From assembly GCA_950295325.1 (NCBI GenBank), contig OX485804.1, positions 65,944,033 through 66,008,032 on the forward strand: a stretch of 64,000 nucleotides of DNA. Direction: 5' to 3'. The position numbers and the translations under genes were made by a program. Shown one piece after another: positions 10,934 through 22,127 of the stretch (positions are counted from its first letter, which is position 1; each line of letters starts with the position of its first letter). Source of the stretch: Polytrichum commune (taxonomy: Eukaryota; Streptophyta; Polytrichopsida; Polytrichales; Polytrichaceae). The notes under the pieces were generated by a model. The model was not told the DNA's origin and ran no database searches. It worked only from the letters and a program-made list of their open reading frames with translations.

Positions 10934-11019
10934 ACATTTTTTTTTCCTCAAAAAAGAATCAAACCCATGGTTTTGTCCCTCTTCGAGAGGGACTGTAAGG
11001 ATAACTCTATTGAGCTATA
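10934..11019 (-). repeat. tRNA-like SINE head or tRNA pseudogene with A-rich tail
   Basis: On the minus strand the sequence starts CTATAGCTCAATAGAG, which resembles a pol III A box (TAGCTCAGTTGGTAGAG in many tRNAs). After about 45 bp comes GGGTTTGATTC, a B-box-like T-arm, and then GAGGAAAAAAAAA. No complete cloverleaf was confirmed, so it is not called a functional tRNA. Confidence 0.4.
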
Positions 11020-11149
11020 GAATATGAAGAAGTGGCTAGTTAGAATTCAAGTAAATCTAGAGAATTTTTTGGTCCAAATTAATGAATACTAGAAGCAAAT
11101 GATGAGAATCATAATCATACAAAACTTGAAAGGCAATAGAGCTATTTCA

Positions 11150-11480
11150 ATTAAGTGCTCATTAGAGTGTCTTGTATTGGAGTTTCATTTTGAAAGTTGT
11201 GTGGAACTCTTGAACCTCCTCTTTAATCCAATTTTTTTGAGAGAAATTTAAATTATTAAATAGGGCATGACCCATGGGACCCACCACCCTAAATCACGGC
11301 TTGGCCTATGCAAGGTTAGCTTGGCCCACTGATCTTAGTATGACAAGCTAAAAATTTGGGCCCACTCCTTTAACATGTTAAAAACTAAGTCTTTAAAAAT
11401 CTTGGGTGGCTTTTTAGATACAATCTTAAACTAACCATTTAGTCAACTCACCCGAAGATTGATCTAGAGGCTTTACACGT
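11150..11480 (+). repeat. Family E repeat, copy 4 (uninterrupted)
   Basis: The copy carries 'ttggagtttcattttgaaagt', 'ctcctct', 'catgacccatggg', 'caaggttagcttggcccac' and 'gatctagaggcttta' in family E order. It has neither the family D nor the family F insertion seen at 6500-7385. Confidence 0.55.
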
Positions 11481-11810
11481 GACTCCAATGTTGGTTGGAA
11501 AAACACTCTAAATGCGTATCTTTACAAAGAAGAAAAAGAAGAAAAACTTCGGTCTCCGGAGGAGACCGACGTGAATGAAGTGTCTGTTCGATCCTCCTCC
11601 AATCCGATGCCCACAGGACAAAGGTATGGAGGTAAAGATCTACTCCTCCCTTTCGAGAGTAGACACTATAGTCACCAATCACTAGTAACAAGAACCAAAA
11701 TGGTTAGTTTTTAGGGGGGATTGTTAGTATGGTTTGGGTCGCCAAGTCTCTAGTGCATTTGTTAGTGGATGGAGTAGAGTGGCTTAGTTACTAAAGTTTT
11801 ATGGCTTTAT

Positions 11811-12600
11811 CTATGGGGGGTCTAGTGTTTGGGGCAGGGGTTGGTGGTTTTCTATTCTTCTTTTGTGTAGGAGGATAGACATGGCATATTTAATAGCGAT
11901 AGTATTGATGTTTTTAAAAGTATTTTTAATGATAGGCATAGGTATTTTAAATTTATTTTCGAGTGATTTCATTGAAGGAATGTGTGTAGTGGCTCTAGCG
12001 CCTGCGGTGATTATAATAAGGGGGTCAACTTTCCATCCTCTAGCAGCAATACTATCGATTAATGGTTTATATTTGTTATTTTTTGCTTCGAGTGTTTCTG
12101 GAGAGAATCTATCATTACAGTATGTGAATTCGATGAATTGTATGGTGAGGTTGGGGTCCATGTCTGTGGGGGGGTCATTTTGGTACGGTAATCCTCTAAC
12201 ACAAAGGATGTCAGGTCTAAATCTGGAGTTACAATGACATCTTTGTGTACTGCATGTGCAAGGGAGTAGCCAATTGGGAACGGTGTTTTCCTGGGATGTA
12301 TTATTGAAGGTGCCAGCGTTCATGAGAATATAACATCGAGATTTTTCAGATGAGATTAGTAATTTCCTAATTTCCCATACAGCTTTGTTGTGTCTTTTGA
12401 CGTGAAGTGAATGTATATGTTGTTGTTTACACGTAAGTAGTACATGTAACCACGTGTCCGGTTCGTATGAGTTGCAAATGGGGCATGTAATAGAGGGATA
12501 TGATTGTCTACCGAAGAACAATTGTTTTCGAGCATTGCCCATATAGGTTCCGCGTATCTTTACAATTAACACAATGTACATGCAACAACAAGAGATGTGG
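11811..12600 (-). pseudogene. LINE ORF 3' fragment: R2-type zinc finger plus restriction-like endonuclease
   Basis: A frame open for 256 codons from 12581 encodes the C-terminal part of a non-LTR retrotransposon protein. It has a CCHC finger (C33-x2-C36, H46, C51) followed by the H..RH..V stretch that marks R2-type elements. After this come R122-P-D and E151 in IEFTY, which fit the (K/R)PD...E core of restriction-enzyme-like (PD-(D/E)XK) LINE endonucleases. A Lys/Tyr pair (K170, Y171) follows. No reverse transcriptase lies upstream: the homology ends near 12600 and an in-frame stop follows, as expected for 5' truncation at insertion. Residues 181-240 are conserved in the broken copy at 42200-42625, which supports this being real coding sequence. 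The exact clade is not determined. Confidence 0.72.
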
Positions 12601-13580
12601 TTCTTGTTTAAGAAACTTAGATTCTACCATCATGTCTATGATTCATAAGACTAGCTGGCAGAATTTTACACACACTTAGAAGTAGATGATGTCACAAAAA
12701 TTATGTATAGGTTTAGATTTATTTTATACTTAGTTTCAATGACATTCCATGAGAAGTTCTATTTAACTTACACGTTTGATCCAAATTAGACTAATTCTAC
12801 GTTAGTGTAAGATGAGCATTGAGGAGATTGCAACCTTATCCATTTACCTATCTCTGGATAAGGTTGCGTCATTTACTATCATCTATGTATCCATTGCTAT
12901 CATTTACTTTCCACACCTTTTACCAGCTCAAAGTGAGCCCATGCAATGCCTTTCAATTGTCCCTAGTTTGGGACAAAGCTTGTAAGTATTGATCTCAATG
13001 ATAGAATATGTGCAGTTTATTCAATACTATTGTAATGCTTTGAAAAGCCGATTTACATAACAATATTCAGTTGTTAGTAATCATTTCATTCTAATAATAT
13101 CAGTAAATTTTTTCACCCGAGTTTTTCAGCTTAAATTTGTCAATGCAGTGTTCTGTTGTGAGAACAAACAAAGTATTATTCCAAATAGAATCTAGCTTAT
13201 TTGCAGCCCCACCCAACATACGGCCTCAATTGAATAATGTATGTACCTGATAATATGCAATTTGAATATACATTAATGTGTTGACTTGATTATGTGCAAT
13301 ATGTTGAATCGTTGATATTGAAATGAATCATGATCTTTATAATACCATAAGTTGATAGCGAGTCTTGCCAATAAATCCCCAAAATTAGACGTTTTTCAAA
13401 TATGAAAATTGGGCATGTTGTGCGAAATATGTTTTAATCTCACACGTAGTTGCCAAAACGTCCACATCAAGACTTTGTACAGTTGCTCGTTTGCCCACAC
13501 ACCTCAAGTGTAATAGGTGTGTTATTTAGTGTTCACATTTGCTTGCAATGAGTTTATTGGCTTTGCCCTGTGATAAGAGA
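12601..13580. other. Intergenic sequence, nothing recognised
   Basis: AT-rich, with no coding signature and no repeats matched to other parts of the window. Confidence 0.4.
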
Positions 13581-13587
13581 CCTAGCC

Positions 13588-13810
13588 TAGGTGGTCTCTA
13601 AAACGGGCCACAGTTTGGCAGCCAACCAGATATGGCCACATATGATGTAAGTGATATAACTCGCTCTTCAAGTGTAGCCACTTGCAAGTGATTGTTGATG
13701 TAAAGTGGTTTCTAAAATGAGCCATGGTTTGATCTTGGTTGGACAACCAACCAAACCTGACCACATGTGCACGATAATACTAGACATTGTACTCTTGTGT
13801 TGAGCCACTT
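13588..13810. repeat. Degenerate tandem duplication, unit about 110-130 bp
   Basis: The block 'ggt.tctaaaa.gggcca.agtttg ... caaccaga.atggccacat ... agccacttg' occurs at about 13590-13685 and again at about 13700-13812, with roughly three quarters identity. Confidence 0.55.
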
Positions 13811-13994
13811 GTTACAAAAAGTAGGAGAAATTATGATTTGCACGTGAATTCACATCAACCCACAACAAATTGGAATTAAGATTTCTTTCAAAACATAACT
13901 TCTTTGCTTTCTCTTTAGAGGTGTCACGTTTTAGTCTGGGGACAGAATATTAAGAAGAGAGCTACTACATATCTGCTTACTTAAAACTTGACTA

Positions 13995-14169
13995 AGGACC
14001 ATAACATTATTAAGCAGTGTGCGTTTGTTCATGTGGACCCCGAGAACATAACCATGGATGCCGCAACTAGTGCAAACTCAACAATGAATGTGCACTAGTT
14101 GCGGCATCCCATGGTTATATTCTCGGGGTCCACATGAACGAACACACACTGCTTAATAATGTTATAACC
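13995..14169. mobile_element. Family D fold-back MITE, copy 2
   Basis: The 175-bp near-perfect palindrome has left arm ggaccataacattattaagc and right arm gcttaataatgttataacc, with the inner arms ccatggatgccgcaactagtg / cactagttgcggcatccc. The loop is about 16 nt around 14075. The arms are better preserved than in the copy at 6606-6781. Confidence 0.85.
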
Positions 14170-14213
14170 ATTACACCCATCATTCTCAATTACAACAATT
14201 GACACTATAAGTG

Positions 14214-14395
14214 GTCCGAGATGACCTTAAACTACCGGATGATGGTGGAGAGATACCCAAACCTCAAGGAAGAGGTTGGCGGTTCGAACCCCGACTGTGA
14301 AATCTCCTCTCTACTTGACGGAAAAACTTGCCAGGTGGTGAATTGACTCCTGTGCTTTGGCGCTGGCCTGTCGGCCTTCTGTCTCAAAAAAAAAA
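14214..14395 (+). mobile_element. tRNA-derived SINE with target-site duplication
   Basis: The 182-bp element is flanked by an exact 12-bp direct repeat ACACTATAAGTG (14202-14213 and 14396-14407). Its head carries a pol III B box (GGTTCGAACCCC at 14281-14292), preceded by an A-box-like tggtggagagata about 35 bp upstream. The element ends in an A run that merges with the second duplication. These are the standard hallmarks of a SINE retrotransposed by LINE machinery. Confidence 0.87.
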
Positions 14396-14419
14396 ACACT
14401 ATAAGTGTGCACTTTTCAC

Positions 14420-14690
14420 CCATCCACCAACGTCCAGAAAGATTTCCGAACATAAATCAATCAATATCCTAGTGTTTCCAAATGCAACTTGTTACGTGTT
14501 TGATGAGATCTTTCGGTTTTTCTTCACTAATCTGAGGTATATTCCATAGATTCCTCTAAAACAATGGATAATTTTCGTGAAGTCTTCAACTTCGAACCGG
14601 TTTTTTCTCCAACTCAACCAGTTCATCTGTAAGTTAAGTAGCGGCCAATCTCTTCGTTCATTGCCTTCAACCTTGCACTCAAAAAGTTTG
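14420..14690 (-). repeat. Family C repeat (inverted copy)
   Basis: The reverse complement of 'atcctagtgtttccaaatgc', 'gatctttcggtttttcttca' and 'aaccagttcatct' matches the family C order seen at 21530-21800 and 47090-47290. Confidence 0.6.
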
Positions 14691-14694
14691 CTAC

Positions 14695-14990
14695 TATTGT
14701 AATGTCTTATTTAAGGAATAAAAAGCTGTTTTTCTTACGCGACAGCTTGGACCAATGCACATTATAGTGAGCATTTGTGACATTTATGGGGGGGACCCGT
14801 AGTGGCTTAGGAGTCCTTGACTCTAAAATTAACTTACCCCTCGAGGCTTGAATTATGAGGCATTCATTTACGGGAATTTATGTGCTTCCTCCAATCGCCT
14901 TCTGATTGGGTGTGTGGTTTCAGTCACGCATGATGGCCTTTTTATGGACCCTCACCGTCCCCTCAATAAGACCCCTTTGTACTTTCTGGA
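14695..14990 (+). repeat. Family J repeat, copy 1
   Basis: It is an inverted match to 35080-35340. Shared blocks are 'gaccaatgcacattatagtg', 'gaggcattcat', 'ctgattgggtg' and 'cctttttatggaccctc'. Each copy lies within about 600 bp of a family A element. Confidence 0.65.
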
Positions 14991-15041
14991 CACCAATTTA
15001 AAGGTCGGGCCTCAGCTGTATTAAGCCCCCCCATGCTAGAT

Positions 15042-15424
15042 TAGGGTAGACAATCCTTATTCAGTTACATGCTTTCCTTATTAGGATGCCTGTATTTGAG
15101 TGGTATATGGTTTGATCTGGCTTCAAGAACGGGTACTAGAAAGACATGTGTTCAAAAGAGATTGGATCGTATGTTCAAAATATGGTAACCATTCTAAGAT
15201 CAATAGTCAATGTAACTAAGGGGGGTATGTATGAGTATTCAATGAGTATGAGAAGCTTTACTTTGAGAGCGATTAAGAGATTCATGTTAGCTCTGAAAAT
15301 GATGAGGAAAGTGGCTACGGCCTTGATTTGGATTTGCTAACCATCTTGTACTAATCGTATGTTTCATATTCTAGGAGAAGTGGGCTATTTGGAAAAAGGA
15401 ACCATTCAAGACCCATCTGCCTTA
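15042..15424 (+). mobile_element. Family A MITE
   Basis: About 383 bp running from 'agggtagacaatccttatt' to 'agacccatctgccttat', the family A ends. The body contains 'tcaaaagagattgga', 'aactaaggggggtatg' and 'tttgctaaccatcttgtact'. Short open frames in it recur in other copies and are not genes. Confidence 0.7.
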
Positions 15425-16490
15425 TGTGAAGTGAGAGAAGGATTGGAAACTTGATTTCACAAATTTATGCCACCATTAGATTAGTTTCAATTGAACCAGT
15501 TCAATAAGTTCCTCCGACACAACATTATGAAGGGCCGGTTCACATGGGGTCCCAAGTCTCACTCATGTTAGCAAGTCCCAACATGAAGGCAAAGTCCCCA
15601 CTTTTGAGCCTCCAAAAACCATTTGAGTATGGTTTATATCCATTAAAGCGGATCTTGATTAATTTATGCAAAAACATTCTTAGGACTTGTTATAATATTA
15701 CTCATCTGTATGATTGAGTTTCGTTTCTACATGAGCATCTGACAAGGCCTCCATTGTCTTACCTTCATGGGAAGAAACTAACATAATAGGAAGAAACTGA
15801 TGCCAATATGAATAATATTCTCAGCGAAGAGTGTCAGGATGAACAATGCAGCTTCTTGTGAATAGTGTTGGGAATATAACTCCACCCAAATTTCCAAGTG
15901 TCAGCTTGAATGTGTGAACAACCTAGGGATGTCACTTCCGCTTAGAATAAGTATACATGTGTGATAATGTAACATTTTCACACATGCTACATTTGAGTTT
16001 GGGGTTTAGAGTTTAGGTTTACGGGGGATTTTTGAGTTTCTTATTTCTTATTTTTTCTAAATTTTTTAATAGCTTTTCCTATAAGTCGATTGCTCCTAGT
16101 CAATTGCTCTTGTCCACTACAACAATTGACATAGAGTAGTCGACCAACTCATTGACTACTAAACCAAAAAAAACCAATAATTTCAAAAATATTTATGCAC
16201 CATTAGATCTCGTAGTTAACAAGATCTAGTGGTCCAAAAGTTTTTTCTTTTTTCTTTTCTTTTTCTTTTACTTTTACTTTTGCAGTCAACTACCATGTTG
16301 ACTTCAAAGTAGCAGTCGACTAGACCGTTGGATAAGGGGTTGACCACATCAATTTACCCCTATCAGATACAATGTCAGATTCCCCCCCACCAAAGTGATA
16401 TTTTTGGTTCAAGTGTCACGTTGTCATTATAGGACATGACGTGATGTGGACATGAAATCCCTATTATGGATGCACATGAGTTCATCAATT
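15425..16490. other. Intergenic sequence, nothing recognised
   Basis: A pyrimidine/TTTTC-rich tract lies at about 16240-16285. 'gtcgactac'-type words are repeated at 16120-16330. No gene was recognised. Confidence 0.4.
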
Positions 16491-16494
16491 ATAG

Positions 16495-18220
16495 ATTGGA
16501 GTTTGATCTAAATAATTCCTACATACCTATTGTGGAGGAAACTACACGTATGCTTGATGAAAGAGATGATGTAGTTGATATTGAAACCCATTGAAGAACC
16601 TGACAATTTGCAAATCGGTGGTATAGTGGTAGATAGAATAGGATTCAAAGATGTTGAGAGTGCATTGGTGATCTTGAAACAATTTTTGGAACAAATACCT
16701 ACTAATGTTACACCTTGCATTCAAAGCAATTGACCACTTTAAAAGGAAATAAGATTTTGGCGTGCACAAGAATTTCATCAACCTACTTTAGATTTGTTAT
16801 TTCATTTCGCTTAGATGTATGATGACATTCATATCTTGTTTATTTTCATCTTGGGGGTGGACTCTTCATACCACGTATGCATACATAAGTCCTACAAGTG
16901 TTGGAAATGGGCATAAAGCCCCAAATCAACCCACATTTAAACCAAATTATCAACAAGGACCTCAAATGCATTCATAAGTGCCTCAAGAACCAAATCAACC
17001 TGCATTTTGGCCCAAACTCATGCATCGGACACATCAACTTATATCCAAGGACCTCAAATGCATTCATGAGTGCCTCAAGTGTTGGAAATGGGCATAAATT
17101 TCCGAATCAACCCACATTGAACACATTACCAAAAATTGGACCTCACATGCAAGAACATGAGCCGTTTGGGTGGGTTGGCATGAAGAACATGATTCGGGTG
17201 GGAATGTGAAAGGCACCTCAATGCTTGAGCACGAAGCCCTCCAAAGCTAGAACAACACCTTGCAACAAAAACCCCAGATTGTGAGCCAAATTGAGTGTTC
17301 TCAAGGACCTCAACACTAGCAACAATGAGCATTGAGCTACCAATACACCTGCAACAATAAGCCACCAATATACCCACAAAGACACAATGAAGATCCTCAA
17401 AAAAATTAACGTGAATTTGTAACCTAGTTTCAAATGCGATCCTCCATGTCGTCCTCCAAGGCGGAATGATGCTCTCTCCCTTAACCCACATTACAACACC
17501 ACCACTCCAAATCTACTTACAATGGCAGTGCCATGATTCTAAAAAGAAGCCATTATGGCAACAAGGACAAAGGAGACTAGTTAGAGCTTGAGCGATGACG
17601 TCAAAAAGAGGGAAGCAACTAATGGCCTTGGAGGTCATTCCAAGGATGTGATGAGTGGCAATGCAAATGGCTAGGATGCAACCTCTAGCTACATCAACGG
17701 TCGAGCAGGGGAAAGGTGGCTAAACCCAAGCCAAGGCGGGTGATAGGTTGGGCCGCCAAGCTGGTTGTGTGCCTCCAAGCTGTTGGGGCCATATGGCACC
17801 GGCTAGCCATGGAGGTTGGGCAAGCTGGCCACAAGGATGCCTAAACCCCAAGGCTTACTATTGCTATTGTTCAAGGTCGGGAGCGTTTGAGCTATATATA
17901 GCCCCCCAAAAAAGGGTTGTCACTCATCCTTGTTTTTATGACTCATTTCTTAACAACCCAAGGCCTTTGTGTCAATTGAACCTAAGATGTGTAGCCTTAA
18001 TATCGGCACTTTCAACTCCACATACACTTTTGATCGTTGGGTTGAATAGAGAATATTCTCATTTGCACTCTTATTATTATATCACTAATTTGCACATTGT
18101 CAGTTTCTTCAATGGGTTTCATTATCAACTGCATCATCTCTTTCATCAAGCATACCTTTAATTTCCTTCACAATAGGTATGTAGGATTTGTTTAGATCAA
18201 ATTTCAATTCATAATGAATA
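16495..18220. mobile_element. Decayed retroelement region bounded by an inverted repeat
   Basis: The segment 16495-16670 is inverted at about 18047-18220 with roughly 80% identity ('cttcaatgggtttcaatatc', 'atcatctctttcatcaagca', 'cacaataggtatgtagga'). Between them, 16890-17200 in one frame gives a Pro/Gln/Asn-rich, gag-like peptide (words such as NQPTFKPNYQQGPQ) broken by stops, with an internal duplication of 'caaggacctcaaatgcattc'. At 17898-17915 a TATA-like 'gctatatatagcccc' could mark an old LTR promoter. No intact LTR pair or polymerase was found, so the class is uncertain. Confidence 0.4.
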
Positions 18221-18943
18221 AAATCATGTGCATTCATAGTGGGTCTAGTCTCACTTTCTATGGAAGTCAAATAGATGGTGGACCTACTTCAATTTCATCC
18301 AAGTTATTAAATTTCATAGCCTCATTTTCATCCAAACTTACACTTATCAAGGTGAATTCGTTGAAGAGGGGAATATAATTTGTATAAATTCTCTTAACGA
18401 CTAACAATTTTCACTTACTAGTTCATTTTAACACATAGGCGATGTTAACAATGTTCAAAATAACACATAACGAGAGTGGATTGTACAAGAACTGAAAGTG
18501 AAGATTCTCTCTCTCTTGAAGTGATTACATTCTTCCTCCCGGTTGTGAACTTAGAGTGGGTAATCCTTCAACATCGAATAAAACAAAATTCGGTGTTGAT
18601 AACTTCGATTTAAGCCAATTCTTTAAAGAATGACCCTTCTTGAAATAAGTCTTTATATTTCATGATATTCTTTGATTGAAGAGATAGGTCTAAATTAGAG
18701 TGCAAATATGGTCAAGTATGTAAAGGAATACATGTATCTAGTGAATTCCAACATCAGCACATGATTGAATATTTCTGTTCTTTCAAACCATGTTGCTCAT
18801 AAGTTTTTTGGGTTTTAGGATGTTCTTTTAGCAAATACTGCCTTGCTTTGAATTTCTTATTAGTATTTGCAATCATAATACATGGTCTTTTGACATGTCA
18901 AACTGCTAAATCTAGTTTTTTGCCATATGGATACAGTCTGTAA
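18221..18943. other. Intergenic sequence, nothing recognised
   Basis: AT-rich, without a recognisable gene or shared repeat. Confidence 0.35.
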
Positions 18944-19715
18944 GTGATGTCTAACATTGTTGGCATCATTAACTTTATGAAAGCTCACTTCAATGTAAAG
19001 GACTTGGGAGAGCCTTTCATTGGTACCATGGGATTTTTGGCAAGAAGATCCCGGCTTTTCTTAGCACGTACTCGAAAATTTGGCTCTTTCTTGGAGGCAT
19101 TACATTGTGGACCATTTGGATGGAGAGGAATGATCTTACCTTCAACAAGATTAGATGGGAAGGTACGTTAATTATCCCATTTAGTGTGCTATTTTATCAT
19201 ACATTTCAAGAAAAATAATGAGTGCTCTGAGGTGCATTGAAGCTTGAGGTCGCAACTTTGAGAATCATTCTTGATGGTGCAATGGCAAAAACAACTTTAA
19301 GCATTAGAAAATGGTATGGTAGCATTGCTACTTATCAAAACCTGGCAAAAATCTTTGCAAAAAGACTTTGGGCTCCAAAACCCCTAGATCTTATGGTGGC
19401 ATTGATTTCATAGTGTAAAGAACTTTAGCATTACTCTCACTAATTTTCCACACATATTATTAACCAACCCTCACAAAATGGGATATTTAATGTAGCAAGG
19501 TGAAGCAAATGGTTTGGCAAGGTCTTCTTGACTATGCTAGAATTGCTTGGGAAAGGAATTCTTGAAGACTCAAAGAGGGAGGTCATTTATGACGATGTCC
19601 TTGTTGACTTTGATGTAATGTGGGCCAACAACAACCTCCTCTTTTATAGGCCAGATGTTGCAATCATGTGGAACAATCGAGCACCCGAAGTTGGCTTAGG
19701 TAATCATGCTTAGGA
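18944..19715 (+). pseudogene. Decayed retroelement coding remnants, including an L1-like LINE tail
   Basis: Frame-shifted pieces read in order along the plus strand. At 18944-19010 a peptide ending FMKAHFNVKDLGE resembles the Ty1/copia reverse transcriptase F.MKDLGE region. At 19080-19165 comes GGITLWTIWMERNDLTFNK, the W..W.ER....F.. pattern typical after the zinc-finger part of plant L1-like LINE proteins. At 19505-19700, W-Q-G-L-L-D-Y-A-R-I-A-W-E-R and FDVMWANNNLLFYR resemble the extreme C-terminus of such LINEs. Stops and frameshifts separate the pieces. The copia assignment is the weaker of the two. Confidence 0.5.
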
Positions 19716-20051
19716 TGTAACTTCACCCTTTGTGGGGTTTTGTGGATCTACCAGTTGCATTCAAGAGAGTTTCTTTGCTCTTTTTTGGGATCATGTGGCC
19801 TTTTGTGGTTTATGGCAATATTTTTTTTTAATAAATTTTAATGAAGAAAAATGAAGAAAAATGAAGAAAAAAAGTGACTTGTGGGAACTTTTTTTTTTCA
19901 ACATAATCAACATTTGAACATTGAAAGTCAACTTTCTTCTTAATGGGTTCTTAAGTGTGCCTATTGTATGTAGAATGGTGAATACATATCCTATACATAT
20001 ATATGGCATATACATAGGGACCTACATGATCTTACCCTTTAGGTAACAACT

Positions 20052-20425
20052 ACTTTGGGCATGTGTTGTTCTAGCCCGTTGCACCCATGCATTATGCCTT
20101 GGGCCATCTTTGCAACATCCACTCATTTTGCCACCGCGAATGGCTGCTCATTTTGGAACTACAAAATGTTGAATATGTCAACACCCAAGCGTCCTAGTTG
20201 TTTCAAAGTTCCAATGTATAGTCAATAGTTTGGACCCATGCCCACTTGCCCCATTGCACCCATGCATGTGAAAATAATGTCGTGGACCATCCTTGTATTG
20301 TCTGCTCAATGTTCCTTTATTGACAGCCGACTGATTTGGAACTTTGAGACAATGACTGTGTCAACGGCAAATGCCCATGCGCCCTACCCTTGCCAAACCC
20401 TTGTTGTTCCAAAGTTTCACAACCT
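20052..20425. repeat. Degenerate tandem duplication, unit about 185 bp
   Basis: The block 'gttgcacccatgcat ... ggaccatc.ttg ... ctgctca ... tttggaact ... gtcaac ... ttgtt.caaagtt' occurs at 20078-20225 and again at 20255-20425. Confidence 0.5.
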
Positions 20426-20519
20426 ATATATGATAGATTGGGAAAGTGTATATGATCAACTACTAGTAAGAAAAAATAATCGTCACATTAACCTCCTACA
20501 ACTTTTGCATCTTAACTCT

Positions 20520-20745
20520 GATATGAAACAATGTCCAGGGAGATTTTGGACACAATCAATTGAGATTCTAGTGTTTCCAAGTCCAACCGGTTACATGTTG
20601 GCATCCTTTGGCTAACTTTATTGTTTTGAGGTATATTCTCTAAGTTCCTCTAAAATGATCAGTAATTTTTCTGAAGTCTTGAAATTTAACCAGTTCATCT
20701 ATAACGAGTAGCCGGTTCTCCCAGTTCAATGTTCTGAAACTTAAA
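20520..20745 (-). repeat. Family C repeat (inverted copy)
   Basis: The copy carries the family C words in inverse order: 'attctagtgtttccaagtcc', 'aaccggttacatgtt', 'gaggtatattctctaagttc' and 'aaccagttcatct'. Confidence 0.6.
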
Positions 20746-21529
20746 TTGATAATTTGCACATTGTGCAATTGCTGATCAGATGAGACAACTCCTAATTCTA
20801 TCCAATGGTCAAAATTGTGTTTGAAGTTGGAAGTGCCCACAATAGGACCACATGCATTATATTTCGTAAGGAATTGGAACGGGGTTTTGCCAATTGAAGG
20901 GTTTGTTCTTCCAAAACAGGTGAGGAGCACGTGAGCTTGTACAAAATTATTCACCACTAATGAGTGTATCATTAGACGGGGATGGGCAATGGACCCTATT
21001 TATTTTGTACTGCCCCTTGTGGAGCTTTCTTCCTTCCATGATTGCTACATTGCAATTTGTAGCTCATCCAGTTCATGAGAGGAATGGCTCTAGAGGCAAT
21101 GAACGGTAAGAACCGACCGCTAGGGTAGAAATACCATAACCCGTGAAAATAAGGTGATTCGCATTGAAGATATGGTCTGATAATCATGAGATAATTTTCC
21201 AAGATAGACAAGAAGGATTCATGAAGAATGCAAGGTGTTTCATATTTTTCTGCCTTATACAAAAAATGCTACAATTTTTCAAAGTGGAAAGTTGTCCAAA
21301 CCCCTACTTGTTCACTAGATTCTTCCTACACCGAACATAGTAATCCGCATTTCCATACAGAAGATCGCCTAAATCGGTTACCTCATGAGCACATTAACAC
21401 TTGACTCCCATTGGCTACACTAAGTGTACACGCATTGAAGTTGTTGCCGAGTCATGATCGGTTTTAGAAATGGCACTTCACCATTATGACAACGGTCTAG
21501 TGCACAGCTAGAGGGTGGTTAACGGATTA
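20746..21529. other. Intergenic sequence, nothing recognised
   Basis: Short open frames on the minus strand (20640-20972, 20996-21262) show no domain and overlap repeat sequence. No gene is called. Confidence 0.35.
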
Positions 21530-21800
21530 TGGTATTTCTACCTTAGTTATAGATGAACCGGTTGAGTTTTAGAAACAACCGGTTCAAGTTCAAGACTTTT
21601 GGAAACTTATCGATCCATTCTTAGAGAAATTTACAGAATGTTTTTCACTTTAATATAGAAAATCCAAAAGATGTCAACATATAACCGGTTGGTGTTGTTA
21701 ACACTAGGACTTCGACGAATTATGCCCGAAATCGTCCCCGCAAACTGTCCTAGAGTTTCTAATTTCTTTTGGAATTTTTTTAATAACTGGTGGGGCATAG
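21530..21800 (+). repeat. Family C repeat
   Basis: The copy carries 'gaaacaaccggttcaagttc', 'aaaagatgtcaacatataac' followed by cggttgg, and 'aacactaggacttcgac'. Confidence 0.6.
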
Positions 21801-22127
21801 AGAGCGACATGCACTTGGAAAAGCCACCGGTTGCAAAGTCATGTATTCATATATTGAGTAAGGTCGATCATGGATTGGTCCAACTATGATAAGATGTAGC
21901 ACTAAGGACTAATAGAAAGGAGTCTTTACATTTTCATAAGGACTCAAGTTTGAGGCATCATGATCGATCAAAGTCACAAATCAATAATTCAATAGTGATG
22001 ACGATATGTTTAAGTGTGCTAAGTCTTGACTATAACCTTAACTAAAGCTTAAAATAAATGCATGATAACTATTTGAAGGAGTGCCAAGGACTGTGGAAAA
22101 ATGGTGACACGTGACAAAATATTGGTA

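Noticed and set aside
15146-15340. Open frame beginning MCSKEIGSYVQNM and its relative at 63475-63771
   Set aside because: Both arise from the same position of family A MITEs, and the frames are not conserved between copies.
17748-18161. 137-codon plus-strand frame
   Set aside because: It spans a TATA-like promoter segment and one arm of an inverted repeat. No domain was seen, and it looks like decayed retroelement sequence.
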